The position numbers and the translations under genes are program-made. DNA of 64,000 nt from Kitasatospora aureofaciens (GTDB lineage: Bacteria; Actinomycetota; Actinomycetes; Streptomycetales; Streptomycetaceae): assembly GCA_000720845.1 (NCBI GenBank), contig JODU01000001.1, positions 124,001-188,000 on the forward strand, written 5' to 3'. Of this stretch, positions 1-8,606 are shown piece after piece. The notes below the pieces were generated by a model. The model worked only from the letters and a program-made list of their open reading frames with translations, was not told the DNA's origin and made no database searches. Numbering within the stretch: position 1 is the first letter of the stretch; each line of letters opens with the position of its first letter.

Positions 1-1386
1 GTTGTCGGCGACCGTACGGGTGAGCCGGCTCGCGCCGTCCGTGGAGATGACGGTCATCTTGTCCACGGCCGCCAGCGGCTCGGACGCCTTGGCGACCACC
101 TGCGGCAGCGCCTCTACCAGCATCTGGAGCACGGCCGCGTCGCCGTACCGCTCGAAGGCGTCGGCCTTCTTCTCCATGGCCTCGGCCTCGGCCGCGCCCT
201 TGGCACCGATCGCGGCGGCCTCCGCCTCGCCCTCCAGCCGTACGGCCTCGGCGATCGCCGCACGCCGGGACCGCTCGGCCTCACCCTGCTTGAGGCCCTC
301 GATGGCCTCCGCCTCGGCCAGCGCGCTGCGCCGCTGCTTCTCGCCCTCACCGGTGAGCCGGGCCCGCTCGGCCTCGGCCTGGGCCGCGGCGATACCGGCG
401 GCGCGCTCGGCCTCGGCCTGCTTCACCCGCGCCACCCTGCGGGCCTCCGCCTCCTGCTCGGCCTCGTACCGCTTGGCGTCGGCCGGCTTGCGCACCTCGG
501 TGTCCAGCTGGCGGTCCTTCAGCGCGGCCTGCCGCTCGGCGACCTTCTCCTGCTCGGCGAGGATGTCCTGCTGCCGGGCCGCCTCCGCGAGGGGGCCCGA
601 GGCGTTGGCGCGGGCCGCGGCCTGGTCGGTCTCGGCCTTGATCTCGGCCTGCTTCAGGTAGAGGGTCCGCTGCGCGACGGCGATCTCCTCCTCCGCCTTC
701 AGCCGCGCCTGCTCGGCCGCCCGCCGGGCCACCGCCTCCGCGATGTCGGCCTCCTGCTTCGCGCGGGCCGCCTCGGGACGGCCGAGGTCCTCCAGGTAGG
801 AACCTTCGGTGGTGATGTCCTGGATCTGGAAGGCGTCGAGCACCAGGCCCTGCCCCGAGAGGCTGGCCTCCGCCTCCTCGGCCACCTGACCGGCGAACGC
901 GGCCCGGTCCCGGATGACGTCCTCCACGGACATCCGGCCGACGATCGCACGCAGCGCGCCGGACAGCACCTCCTGGGTGAAGCCGACGATGCCGTCCTGC
1001 TGCATCAGGAACCGCTGGGCCGCGGCGCGGATCGCGTCCTCCGTGCCCCCGACCTTGACGATCGCGACGCCCTCCAGGTGGGCCTTCACTCCGCGCAGCG
1101 TCACCGCGCCGCGCACGGCGACCGGGATGTGCCGCGAGGAGAGGTCGAGGGTGAACCGCTGCTGCACGAACGGCACGACGAACACGCCGCCGCCGACCAC
1201 GACCTTCTGGCCGCTGTTGTCGGTGAAGACGCGGCCCGTCTCCGGATCGGTGGACTTCTTTCCGCGCCGCCCCGTGACGATGAACGCCTCGCTCGGACCG
1301 GCCACCTTGTACCGGCTGACCACCACCAGCGCGAGCAGCACCAGGAGTACGACGACCCCCAGCACCGCGATGACGACAGGACTCAT
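1..1386 (-). CDS. Flotillin/SPFH-domain membrane protein (3' end outside window)
   Basis: The visible 462 residues start with an N-terminal membrane segment (about residues 4-23, MSPVVIAVLGVVVLLVLLAL). An SPFH domain follows (about 25-190), then a long Ala/Glu/Arg-rich coiled coil (about 190-400, many EAE, AEAER and KQAE repeats), and a flotillin-type C-terminal part with LVEALPQVVAKASEPLAAVDKM. Flotillins scaffold membrane microdomains, and the coiled coil drives oligomerisation. The ATG is preceded by a G-rich stretch and sits directly before the hydrophobic segment. The gene lies downstream of an NfeD-like gene on the same strand, the classic NfeD-flotillin pairing. The reading frame is still open at position 1, so the C-terminus is missing from the window. 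Confidence 0.93.
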   Translation of the reverse strand, partial: MSPVVIAVLGVVVLLVLLALVVVSRYKVAGPSEAFIVTGRRGKKSTDPETGRVFTDNSGQKVVVGGGVFVVPFVQQRFTLDLSSRHIPVAVRGAVTLRGVKAHLEGVAIVKVGGTEDAIRAAAQRFLMQQDGIVGFTQEVLSGALRAIVGRMSVEDVIRDRAAFAGQVAEEAEASLSGQGLVLDAFQIQDITTEGSYLEDLGRPEAARAKQEADIAEAVARRAAEQARLKAEEEIAVAQRTLYLKQAEIKAETDQAAARANASGPLAEAARQQDILAEQEKVAERQAALKDRQLDTEVRKPADAKRYEAEQEAEARRVARVKQAEAERAAGIAAAQAEAERARLTGEGEKQRRSALAEAEAIEGLKQGEAERSRRAAIAEAVRLEGEAEAAAIGAKGAAEAEAMEKKADAFERYGDAAVLQMLVEALPQVVAKASEPLAAVDKMTVISTDGASRLTRTVADN

Positions 1387-1412
1387 GGCAACGCCCCCGA
1401 TTCAGAGTTGTG

Positions 1413-1470
1413 CGAAGAACAAGAACAAGAACAGGAAGAGGAAGAGGCAAGAAGCAAGAGGGAGGAGGAG
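1413..1470. repeat. Polypurine tract between NfeD-like and flotillin genes
   Basis: About 58 bases are almost purely purine on the + strand, built from GAACAA, GAAGAG and GGAGGAG units. The tract is markedly less GC-rich than its surroundings. In the transcript of the flanking minus-strand genes it would be a CU-rich leader just upstream of the flotillin start. Confidence 0.7.
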
Positions 1471-1489
1471 CCGGGGGTTCCCGGGGCGT

Positions 1490-1999
1490 TCAGCGGTCCA
1501 CCGGGCGGACCACGACCGACGTCCCGGTCGGCGCCGCCTCGACCCACACCTCGGCACCCCGCGCCACCGGCACCGCGCTGCGCGCCGCGCACTTCAGCGG
1601 CTGGCCGGCGAGCCGGAGCATGACCTCGCCGTAGCCGTCCGCCGGGATGGCGGTCACGACCCTGCCGGACGTGCCGAGGAGGTCGTCGGTACGGGGCGTG
1701 ACGGCCGTCTGGTCGCGCATCAGGGCGCGGCTGAACCGGTACGTCAGCCAGCCGGCCCCCACTCCGGCGACCGCGCCGACCCCGGCGGCGCCCGCGGGAC
1801 CGGCCCAGCCGGTGCCGAGGGCGATGGCGCCGGCGAAGCCGGTCATCGCCGTGAACCCGGCGACGACCGGCAGCGACAGCCACCCCTCCAGGAGCCCGTC
1901 CAGCGCTCCCCCGAACACGCCTTCCAGCACTCCGTCGAAGACCAGCGACAGGGCGAGCAGCACGACCCCCGTGATACCCAGCCCGAGAAACCAGGCCAT
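1490..1999 (-). CDS. NfeD-like membrane protein with C-terminal OB fold
   Basis: The protein has 169 residues. The N-terminal half is hydrophobic, with membrane segments at about residues 2-20 (AWFLGLGITGVVLLALS) and 40-80. The C-terminal 65 residues look like the soluble OB-fold domain of NfeD proteins: a LLGTSGRVVT start, alternating beta strands, and an end with AEVWVEAAPTGTSVVVRP. The ATG at 1999 has an AGGGGG Shine-Dalgarno upstream. NfeD proteins partner flotillins, and this gene immediately precedes the flotillin gene on the same strand with a 103-base gap, so the two are probably co-transcribed. It lacks the ClpP-like protease domain of long NfeD proteins. Confidence 0.82.
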   Translation of the reverse strand: MAWFLGLGITGVVLLALSLVFDGVLEGVFGGALDGLLEGWLSLPVVAGFTAMTGFAGAIALGTGWAGPAGAAGVGAVAGVGAGWLTYRFSRALMRDQTAVTPRTDDLLGTSGRVVTAIPADGYGEVMLRLAGQPLKCAARSAVPVARGAEVWVEAAPTGTSVVVRPVDR

Positions 2000-2172
2000 G
2001 CGTGCCGTCCCCCTCTCGCCCGTCGCTGAGCTTCGGTGAGAGGAATGGTCACACGGGGCGGGACGGCAGGTCATTGCCGTGTTCCGGCAATCTTTACGCT
2101 CCTTTGATGCCGCCCCCGGTCCGTTCCGGCGCTGCTGCAACCGACCACGGTGCCTGTACTGTCCTTCTCCAA

Positions 2173-4128
2173 ATGGGGACTCATACGGGGAGCGTTCCGA
2201 ACCAGGTTCCGCAGGGCGACGGGTACGCGCACATGGTGGTGTGCGGCGACGACGGGCTGGCCCACCGGCTGGCCGCCGAACTGCGCGGTGTCTACCGCGA
2301 ACAGGTCACACTCGTCGTCCCGCCCTCCGGGCGCAGGGTGCGTCAACCGGTGGTCGGACGGGCCCGGGCGGCCTCGGCGGCCCTGCTGGACATGGTCAAC
2401 GCGGCGGTCAACCGGGCGGGCAACGGCGACTCCGCAGGCACCGGCCGCGAACTGGAGGCCACCGAGCCGACCGAGGACGTGCTCGCGGACGCCGGTGTCG
2501 AGCGGGCCACCGCGCTGGCGCTGGTGTACGACGACGACGAGACGAACATCCGCGCCGCCCTGACCGCGCGCCGGCTCAACCCCCGTCTGCGGCTGGTCCT
2601 GCGCCTGTACAACCGGCGTCTGGGCCAGCACATCGAGGAACTCCTCGACCAGAGCGCCGCGCTGGCGACCGGTGGCGGTCCCGGCTCCGGATCCGGGTCC
2701 ACGACCGTGCTGTCCGACGCCGACACCGCCGCGCCCGCGCTCGCGGCCACCGCGCTCGTCGGCACCAGCAAGGTCGTCGAGACGGACGGCCTGATGCTGC
2801 GCGCCGTGGAACGCCAACCGCCCCGGCCCGGTGAGGTGGCCGACCCGGGTCTGTGCACCCTCGCGCTGCTGTCGGCGACGAGCAACGACCCGGCCGGTGC
2901 GGACGGTTCGGAGGGCAGCGGCGAACAAGGGCCGCAACTGCTGCCGGACGCGGCGGCGGTGCGGGCGGCCACCGGACGCGGGACCGTGGCCCTGGAGCAC
3001 GTGTCGTACTCCGGGCCGCCGCTGCCCGCCGGGCGGGCCGGGGTGCCCGCCTTCGGGGAGCTGTTCTCGCGGCGGCTGCGGTGGTCGCTGGCCGGTCTGG
3101 CGGCCTGCGTGGTCGCCCTCGCCGTGGCGCTGATGGTCGTCACCGGCGATCATCCGCTGCACGCCACGTACGTGACGCTGCTCGACCTGTTCTCCATCAA
3201 CGAGCCCGCCCACAACGACGACGTCGGGCGGCAGATCCTCCAGCTGCTGTCCGGCTTCGTCGGACTGCTGCTGCTGCCCGTCCTGCTGGCGGCCGTCCTG
3301 GAGGCCCTCGGGACCTTCCGCAGCGCGTCCGCACTGCGGAAGCCGCCGCGCGGGCTCGGCGGGCACGTCGTCCTGCTGGGCCTCGGCAAGATCGGCACGC
3401 GGGTCCTGACCCGGCTGCGGGAGATGGACATCCCCGTGGTGTGCGTCGAGGCCGACCCCGAGGCGCGCGGCATGGCGACCGCGCGGCGGCTGCGGGTGCC
3501 GGTGGTGCTCGGGGACGTCACCCAGGAAGGCGTCCTGGAGGCCGCCAAGATCCACCGGGCGCACTCGCTGCTCGCGCTGACCAGTGTGGACACGACGAAC
3601 CTGGAGGCGGTGCTGTACGCCCGGTCCGTGCGGTCGCGGCTGCGGGTGGTGCTGCGCCTGTACGACGACGACTTCGCGACCGCCGTGTACCGCACGCTGC
3701 GTGCCGCGCACCCCCACGCGCTCACCCGGAGCCGGAGCGTGACGCACCTGGCGGCACCGTCCTTCGCCGGGGCGATGATGGGCCGCCAGATCCTGGGGGC
3801 GATCCCCGTGGAACGGCGGGTGCTGCTGTTCGCGGCGGTGGAGGTGGCGGGGCATCCGCAGCTGGAGGGGAAGACGGTCGGCGAGGCGTTCCGGGCGGGG
3901 GCCTGGCGGGTGCTGGCGCTCGAGGTCTCCGAGGGGGTCGTCGACGGTGAGCGGGCGGGGCGCGTCGATCCGGAGGACGGGATGTCGTCGGGGCGCGGTG
4001 CGCGGTTGGTGTGGGAGCTGCCCGAGACGTATGTCCTGCGGGGGTCGGACCGGGTGGTGCTGGCGGCCACGCGGCGGGGGCTCGCGGAGTTGCTCGGGCG
4101 GCGGGCGCGGCAGGGGTCGGACGTGTAG
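2173..4128 (+). CDS. Two-RCK (TrkA-N) membrane protein, ion-channel-like
   Basis: The protein has 651 residues. A first nucleotide-binding RCK-like region lies at about residues 18-300 (HMVVCGDDGLAHRLAAELRG). Two membrane segments follow at about 305-325 (AACVVALAVALMVV) and 350-378 (SGFVGLLLLPVLLAAVL). A second, textbook TrkA-N domain starts at about 390 with the Rossmann motif GLGKIGTRV. A TrkA-C-like tail (EGKTVGEAFRAGAWRVLALEV) ends the protein. The order RCK-2TM-RCK recalls CASTOR/POLLUX-type and calcium-gated potassium channels. However, the loop between the helices (TYVTLLDLFSINEPAHND) has no TVGYG selectivity filter, so the ion is unknown. The ATG at 2173 has a weak ribosome site; an in-frame ATG at 2233 is the alternative. 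Confidence 0.82.
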   Translation: MGTHTGSVPNQVPQGDGYAHMVVCGDDGLAHRLAAELRGVYREQVTLVVPPSGRRVRQPVVGRARAASAALLDMVNAAVNRAGNGDSAGTGRELEATEPTEDVLADAGVERATALALVYDDDETNIRAALTARRLNPRLRLVLRLYNRRLGQHIEELLDQSAALATGGGPGSGSGSTTVLSDADTAAPALAATALVGTSKVVETDGLMLRAVERQPPRPGEVADPGLCTLALLSATSNDPAGADGSEGSGEQGPQLLPDAAAVRAATGRGTVALEHVSYSGPPLPAGRAGVPAFGELFSRRLRWSLAGLAACVVALAVALMVVTGDHPLHATYVTLLDLFSINEPAHNDDVGRQILQLLSGFVGLLLLPVLLAAVLEALGTFRSASALRKPPRGLGGHVVLLGLGKIGTRVLTRLREMDIPVVCVEADPEARGMATARRLRVPVVLGDVTQEGVLEAAKIHRAHSLLALTSVDTTNLEAVLYARSVRSRLRVVLRLYDDDFATAVYRTLRAAHPHALTRSRSVTHLAAPSFAGAMMGRQILGAIPVERRVLLFAAVEVAGHPQLEGKTVGEAFRAGAWRVLALEVSEGVVDGERAGRVDPEDGMSSGRGARLVWELPETYVLRGSDRVVLAATRRGLAELLGRRARQGSDV

Positions 4129-4149
4129 GGGCGCCGCCCCTACCACCCC

Positions 4150-4179
4150 GCCGGGGGCTCCGCCCTCTGGGCCCCCGGC
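4150..4179. terminator. Hairpin between convergent genes
   Basis: Nine-base perfect arms GCCGGGGGC and GCCCCCGGC are separated by a 12-base loop. The hairpin sits 22 bases after the RCK gene stop and 38 bases from the stop of the convergent peptidase gene, so it can serve both. There is no T-run, as is usual in Streptomyces. Confidence 0.7.
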
Positions 4180-4217
4180 CTGTGCCCACCCGCCACCCGA
4201 CTCGGTGGGCCGAGAAG

Positions 4218-6104
4218 CTAGCTCTCCGGCAGGTGCCTTCTCGCGAAGTCCAGTTCCAGCGCCACCTGCTTGATGCGTTCGTCGACGACCAGGGAGCCGT
4301 GGCCCGCGTCGTAGCGGTAGACCTCGTGGACGGCGCCTCTGGCCTCCAGGCGCTTGACGTAGTTCTCGACCTGGCGGATCGGGCAGCGCGGGTCGTTGAC
4401 GCCCGCCGAGATGTACACCGGGGCCTTGACCTGGTCGACGTAGGTCAGCGGGGAGGACGCCTCGAAGCGCTCGGGGACCTCCTCGGGGGTACCGCCCAGC
4501 AGGGTGCGGTCCAGGGCCTTCAGGCCCTCCATCTCGTCGTGGTACGCGGTGACGTAGTCGGCGACCGGCACGGCCGCGATGCCCAGCGCCCACGCCTCGG
4601 GCTGGGTGCCGATGCCGAGGAGGGTGAGGTAGCCGCCCCAGGAACCGCCGGTGAGGATCAGGCGCTCGGGGTCCGCGAGGCCCGAGGTGACCGCCCATTC
4701 CCGCACCGCCGCGATGTCCTCCAGCTCGATGAGGCCCACCCGGTGCTTGAGGGCGTCGGTCCACGCGCGGCCGTACCCGGTGGAGCCCCGGTAGTTGACG
4801 CGGACCACCGCGTACCCGTGGTCGACCCAGGCGGCGGGGCCCGCGGCGAAGGAGTCGCTGTCGTGCCAGGTCGGGCCGCCGTGGATGTCGAAGACCGTCG
4901 GGAGCGGACCGGCCGCCCCGGCCGGCTTCTGGACCAGGGCGTGGATGCGGCCTCCCGGCCCCTCCACCCACACGTCCTCCACCGGGACCGAGCCCGGCGA
5001 CTTCGGGCCGGGCGGGTCCAGGACGACGCGGCCGGTGGTGGAGCGGACGGCCGACGGCTCGGCGGCCGAGGACCACAGGTACTCCACACTGCCGTCCGGG
5101 CGGGCCGTGGCCCCGGAGACGGTGCCGGCGGGGGTGTCGATCTCCGTCAGGCCGCGCTCGGCGAAGTCGTAGCGGAACAGCTCGCTGCGGGCCTCGAAGC
5201 CGTGCACGATCAGCAGGGCGGACCCGTCCGGATACCACTCCGCGCTCACGTCGCCCGGCAGCTCCAGCGCGAGGTCGGTCTGCTCCCCCGTCGCCACGTC
5301 CCACACCAGGGGCTCCCAGCGGCCCCGGCGCTGGTGGCCGATGAGCAGGCGGGTGTCGCCGTCGACCGGCGCGAAGCCCAGCACCTCCAGGCCCAGCTCC
5401 TTCTCGCCGCCCTCGGTGTCGTCCAGCTCGGCGACCGTGCTGCCGTCGGGGCGCAGGACGCGCAGCGCCGAGTGCATGGCGTCGCCGTGCTCGGTGTGCT
5501 CGATCGCGATCAGGGACCCGTCGTGCGAGAGGTCGCCGACGCCCGCGGACTCGCGGTGCCGGTAGATCTCCACCGGGGCGCCGCCGTCACCGCGCGCGAG
5601 GTGGATCGTCGTACCGTCCTCGTCGGTGGAGCGGCCGATCACCGCCGTGCGGCCGTCGCGGCCGAGGGCGAGGCCCGCCGGGTAGGAGGGGTCGAGGCCG
5701 GGCACGGCCTCCTCGTCCGCACCGCCCGCGAAGGGCTGGCGGCGCCAGACGCCGAACTCGTCGCCGTCCTTGTCGTCGAACCACCAGATCCAGTCGCCGT
5801 CCGGCGCGAGCACGCCGTCCGTCGTGCCGTTGGGCCGGTCGGTGACCTGGCGCTGCTCGCCGCTCGACCGGTCCCAGGCGTACAGCTCGTACGTCCCCGT
5901 CGCGTTCGACACGAACAGGGAGCGGTCCGGGGCGTCCTCGGCCCAGTCGGGCAGCGACACCCTCGGCGCCCGGAACCGCTTCTCCCAGTCGGGCACCTGC
6001 CCGCCCCGCGTCTGCCGCCCGTCCTCGGCCCGCTCGTCCACACACATGTCCCCGTCCACGGCCGCATCCCTGTCCGGCGGAACGGACCCGTTGCTCTCAG
6101 TCAT
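4218..6104 (-). CDS. S9 family prolyl oligopeptidase-like serine peptidase
   Basis: The protein has 628 residues with no signal peptide, so it is probably cytoplasmic. The N-terminal two thirds form a beta-propeller-like region with repeated WDVATG, LYAWDRSSGEQ and DGSLIAIEH blades. The C-terminal 250 residues are an alpha/beta hydrolase domain with the oxyanion motif FDIHGGP, nucleophile GGSWGGY (Ser near residue 474), an Asp in AGVNDPRCP and the catalytic His in YDAGHGS. This matches the S9 acyl-aminoacyl-peptidase/oligopeptidase type that cleaves short peptides. The ATG at 6104 has a GGGG site. The gene is divergent from the SURF1 gene and convergent with the RCK gene. Confidence 0.93.
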   Translation of the reverse strand: MTESNGSVPPDRDAAVDGDMCVDERAEDGRQTRGGQVPDWEKRFRAPRVSLPDWAEDAPDRSLFVSNATGTYELYAWDRSSGEQRQVTDRPNGTTDGVLAPDGDWIWWFDDKDGDEFGVWRRQPFAGGADEEAVPGLDPSYPAGLALGRDGRTAVIGRSTDEDGTTIHLARGDGGAPVEIYRHRESAGVGDLSHDGSLIAIEHTEHGDAMHSALRVLRPDGSTVAELDDTEGGEKELGLEVLGFAPVDGDTRLLIGHQRRGRWEPLVWDVATGEQTDLALELPGDVSAEWYPDGSALLIVHGFEARSELFRYDFAERGLTEIDTPAGTVSGATARPDGSVEYLWSSAAEPSAVRSTTGRVVLDPPGPKSPGSVPVEDVWVEGPGGRIHALVQKPAGAAGPLPTVFDIHGGPTWHDSDSFAAGPAAWVDHGYAVVRVNYRGSTGYGRAWTDALKHRVGLIELEDIAAVREWAVTSGLADPERLILTGGSWGGYLTLLGIGTQPEAWALGIAAVPVADYVTAYHDEMEGLKALDRTLLGGTPEEVPERFEASSPLTYVDQVKAPVYISAGVNDPRCPIRQVENYVKRLEARGAVHEVYRYDAGHGSLVVDERIKQVALELDFARRHLPES

Positions 6105-6238
6105 GGCCCCATACTGCCCCGACCGGGCGACAGCGCGCAGAAGAGATCCCCAGCCTGTGGACAACCTCCCCCGGGTCGCTCCCTCGCCGCCATGTTTTCC
6201 ACAGCCCCGCTGCGGGACCGTCCGGCGCGCACCGTACC

Positions 6239-7087
6239 GTGGAGGGCGTGTACCGGTTTCTGCTGACGCCCCGATGGTGGGGGATCAACGTCTTCGTCGT
6301 CCTGGCCATCCCGTTCTGCATCTTCATGGGTTCCTGGCAGCTCGGCCGGTTCGAGGACCGGGTGCAGGACCACGAGACCGCCTCCACACAGCACGAGTCG
6401 GCCCGCCGGGAAGCGGCGCGCCCGCTGACCGAGCTGCTGCCCGTGGACAAGGCGACGGTCGGCAAGCAGACCACCGTGACCGGCCGGTACGAGGATCAGC
6501 TGCTGGTCCCGGAGCGGAAGCTGGACGACCGGGAGGGCTTCTACGTCCTCACCCTGCTGCGCACCGACGGCGGCGAGGCCCTGCCGGTCGTGCGCGGCTG
6601 GCTGCCCGGCGAGCCGGACCCGGCGAAGGCCCCGGCCCCGCCCACCGGCGAGGTCACCGTCACCGGGGCGCTCCAGGCCGCCGAGTCCCCCGGCAGCAAC
6701 GGCGTCAGCGGCCGCTCCGGCTGGCCCGCCGGGCAGACCGGCGCGATCAGCGCGGCGACACTGCTGAACCTGGTGCCGTACGACGTGTACGACGCGTGGG
6801 TCACGCTGAACGAGGGCGACTCCGGGATGCGGGCCGTGCCCGTGAGCGCGCCGCAGAACTCGGGCCTCGACCTGAAGGCCTTCCAGAACCTCGGCTACAC
6901 CGCGGAGTGGTTCGCCTTCGTCGGCTTCGTGATCTTCATGTGGTTCCGTCTGCTGCGCCGCGAGGTCGAACTCGCCCGCGACGCCGAGCTGGGCCTGGAC
7001 ACGCGGGACGACGCGAACGACACCGACGGGGAGGGCGGCGAGTCCGGGGACCGGGCCGACGGGGCCAGGGCGGGGCTCGTCTCCTGA
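6239..7087 (+). CDS. SURF1 family protein (cytochrome oxidase assembly)
   Basis: The protein has 282 residues. It has one N-terminal membrane helix (about residues 16-34, NVFVVLAIPFCIFMGSWQLG) and one C-terminal helix (about 222-238, WFAFVGFVIFMWFRLL), with an extracytoplasmic domain between. The first helix ends in the family signature GSWQLGR. This is the SURF1/Shy1 topology; the family helps heme-copper oxidase assembly. The start is a GTG at 6239, and a second in-frame GTG at 6248 is possible but has no room for a ribosome site. The acidic C-terminal tail (DTRDDANDTDGEGGESGDRAD) is disordered. No oxidase genes are adjacent. Confidence 0.9.
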   Translation: MEGVYRFLLTPRWWGINVFVVLAIPFCIFMGSWQLGRFEDRVQDHETASTQHESARREAARPLTELLPVDKATVGKQTTVTGRYEDQLLVPERKLDDREGFYVLTLLRTDGGEALPVVRGWLPGEPDPAKAPAPPTGEVTVTGALQAAESPGSNGVSGRSGWPAGQTGAISAATLLNLVPYDVYDAWVTLNEGDSGMRAVPVSAPQNSGLDLKAFQNLGYTAEWFAFVGFVIFMWFRLLRREVELARDAELGLDTRDDANDTDGEGGESGDRADGARAGLVS

Positions 7088-7112
7088 TCGCCGCGGGGCC
7101 GCTCCCCCGGGG

Positions 7113-8606
7113 CTACGCTCCCGAGCCCGAGTCCGCCAGCAGGCCCGTCCAGTACACGGTCCCCACACACGCGTTGGACACCGTGGCCGTCGCCGAGCCG
7201 GAACCGCTCTGCGGGGTGTAGGTCACCGACACGCTCCCCTCGGCCGGACCGTCCTCGGTGATCAGCTGGGTGGTGGGCCCGGCCTCGCCACCGCCACCGC
7301 CTCCGCCGCCCGCGGAGGTACCGCCGGCGGCGGTCGTGTCCCCGGTGGGCGAGGGGTCGGGCGAGGGCCCGCCGGTGCTGCCCCCCGTGGTGCCGCCGGT
7401 GGTGGGGCAGGTCTCGGAGGGCACCCAGGCGAACTGCACCTCGTACGCGGCGCCCGGCGCCAGGGTCAGCGAGGCGGCCTCCAACGAGGGGTCGGGCAGT
7501 CCGGCCGCGGCGTCCCCGGCGGCGTGCCGCGCGGTGCCGATCCGGGTGGCGTCCGCCGCGCCCAGCGAGGCGGTGGTCACGCTGCCGGGGCCCGTGACGG
7601 TACAGCCGTCCGAGGAGACGTTGGTGACCCGGAAGGAGCCGTAGACCACGCCCGTGGAGTCGGGGGCCGCGCTGCTCGCGACGGCCGGGCCGAGCGACCC
7701 GGGGGCGCACGCCGGGATGTCGGCGGGGCTGCTGGCGCTGGGGACGCCCGAGGGGGCCGAGCCCGTCGCGGCGCCGGACTCCTTGCCGCCGGGCGTCTCC
7801 TTGGGGTCGGCCTTGTCCTTGCCCTCGGCGGTGTCCCCGGAACCGGCGATGCCGCTCTGGCCGCCGGCCGGGTCCTTGCCCTGGGACGCGCCGCCGTGGG
7901 CCTGTGAGGCGTTGCCCGCGACGGACGGGTCGGCGCTCGCGCCGGTGGAGTTGGAGACGTGCACGAGGGCCGGGACCGCCGTGCCGAGGAAGAGGGCGGC
8001 GGCCGCGACGCCGACGACCGCCTGGCGCTTGCGGGCCCGCCGGGCGGGGACCGCGCGCCGCAGGTGCTCCAGGGTGCCGTCGCTCGGCTCCAGCTCGCCG
8101 ACCGCCCGGTGCAGCATCGCCCGCAGGACGACCTCGTCGGTGGCCGACCCACCGGCGGCGGGCTCGGTGGCCGATCCGCCGGTGACCGACCCGCCGGTGA
8201 TCAACCCGTCCGTGGCCGACCCGCCGGTGGCCCACCCGCCGGCGGCGGGTTCGTCGGTGGCGGGCCCGTTGGGCCCCGGGGCGTCGGGGCCCTGCGAGGT
8301 GGGGCCGTGGTTCACAGTTCCGTTCCCAGCGTGCGTGTACTTCTGCTGCTCTCGCCCGGCCGAACCGGCGGGCGCGCCATCCTGCCCTTGACGGACGTCC
8401 GGTCGCGCGCCGTCCCCTTCCCGGGCATCCGGTCGCGGCCCGCGCCTATCGCGGGCGTCCGGCCGCGGATCGTGTCCTTCCCGGGCGTCCGGGCGCGGAT
8501 CGTGCCCGTCCCCGGCGTCCGGTCGGGACCCGTGCCTCTCGCGGGCGTCCCGGCGTGCGTCGTCGCCCTCGTGGGCGTCCCGGCGCGCGTCGTTGCCGTC
8601 GCTCAT
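7113..8606 (-). CDS. Single-pass membrane protein coupled to a sigma factor gene, repeat-rich
   Basis: The protein has 497 residues. The N-terminus holds seven imperfect 10-residue repeats of the RPDAREGHDP type (residues 8-77), then a Gly/Ala/Thr low-complexity stretch with GGSAT repeats. A short conserved helix region (EVVLRAMLHRAVGELEPSDG, about 160-180) precedes a basic stop-transfer (RRARKRQ) and one membrane helix (about 205-225). The outer part has a Gly/Ser linker and a beta-rich domain with a CAPGS...DGCTV cysteine pair, resembling DUF4232-like secreted domains. The ATG overlaps the TGA of the sigma factor gene (ATGA), so translation is coupled. An anti-sigma or sensor role fits the context, but no zinc-binding anti-sigma motif is visible. 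Confidence 0.78.
   Translation of the reverse strand: MSDGNDARRDAHEGDDARRDARERHGSRPDAGDGHDPRPDAREGHDPRPDARDRRGPRPDAREGDGARPDVRQGQDGAPAGSAGREQQKYTHAGNGTVNHGPTSQGPDAPGPNGPATDEPAAGGWATGGSATDGLITGGSVTGGSATEPAAGGSATDEVVLRAMLHRAVGELEPSDGTLEHLRRAVPARRARKRQAVVGVAAAALFLGTAVPALVHVSNSTGASADPSVAGNASQAHGGASQGKDPAGGQSGIAGSGDTAEGKDKADPKETPGGKESGAATGSAPSGVPSASSPADIPACAPGSLGPAVASSAAPDSTGVVYGSFRVTNVSSDGCTVTGPGSVTTASLGAADATRIGTARHAAGDAAAGLPDPSLEAASLTLAPGAAYEVQFAWVPSETCPTTGGTTGGSTGGPSPDPSPTGDTTAAGGTSAGGGGGGGGEAGPTTQLITEDGPAEGSVSVTYTPQSGSGSATATVSNACVGTVYWTGLLADSGSGA
8376..8585 (-). repeat. Seven imperfect 30-bp in-frame repeats
   Basis: The DNA encodes seven degenerate decapeptides (RRDAHEGDDA, RRDARERHGS, RPDAGDGHDP, RPDAREGHDP, RPDARDRRGP, RPDAREGDGA, RPDVRQGQDG) at the cytoplasmic N-terminus of the sigma-linked membrane protein. 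Copy number is likely variable between strains. Confidence 0.8.

Noticed and set aside
2071..5304. 1077-codon open frame on the minus strand
   Set aside because: It runs antisense to the RCK gene and in another frame of the peptidase gene; its product is Arg/Gly/Pro-rich with no domain. It is a high-GC shadow.
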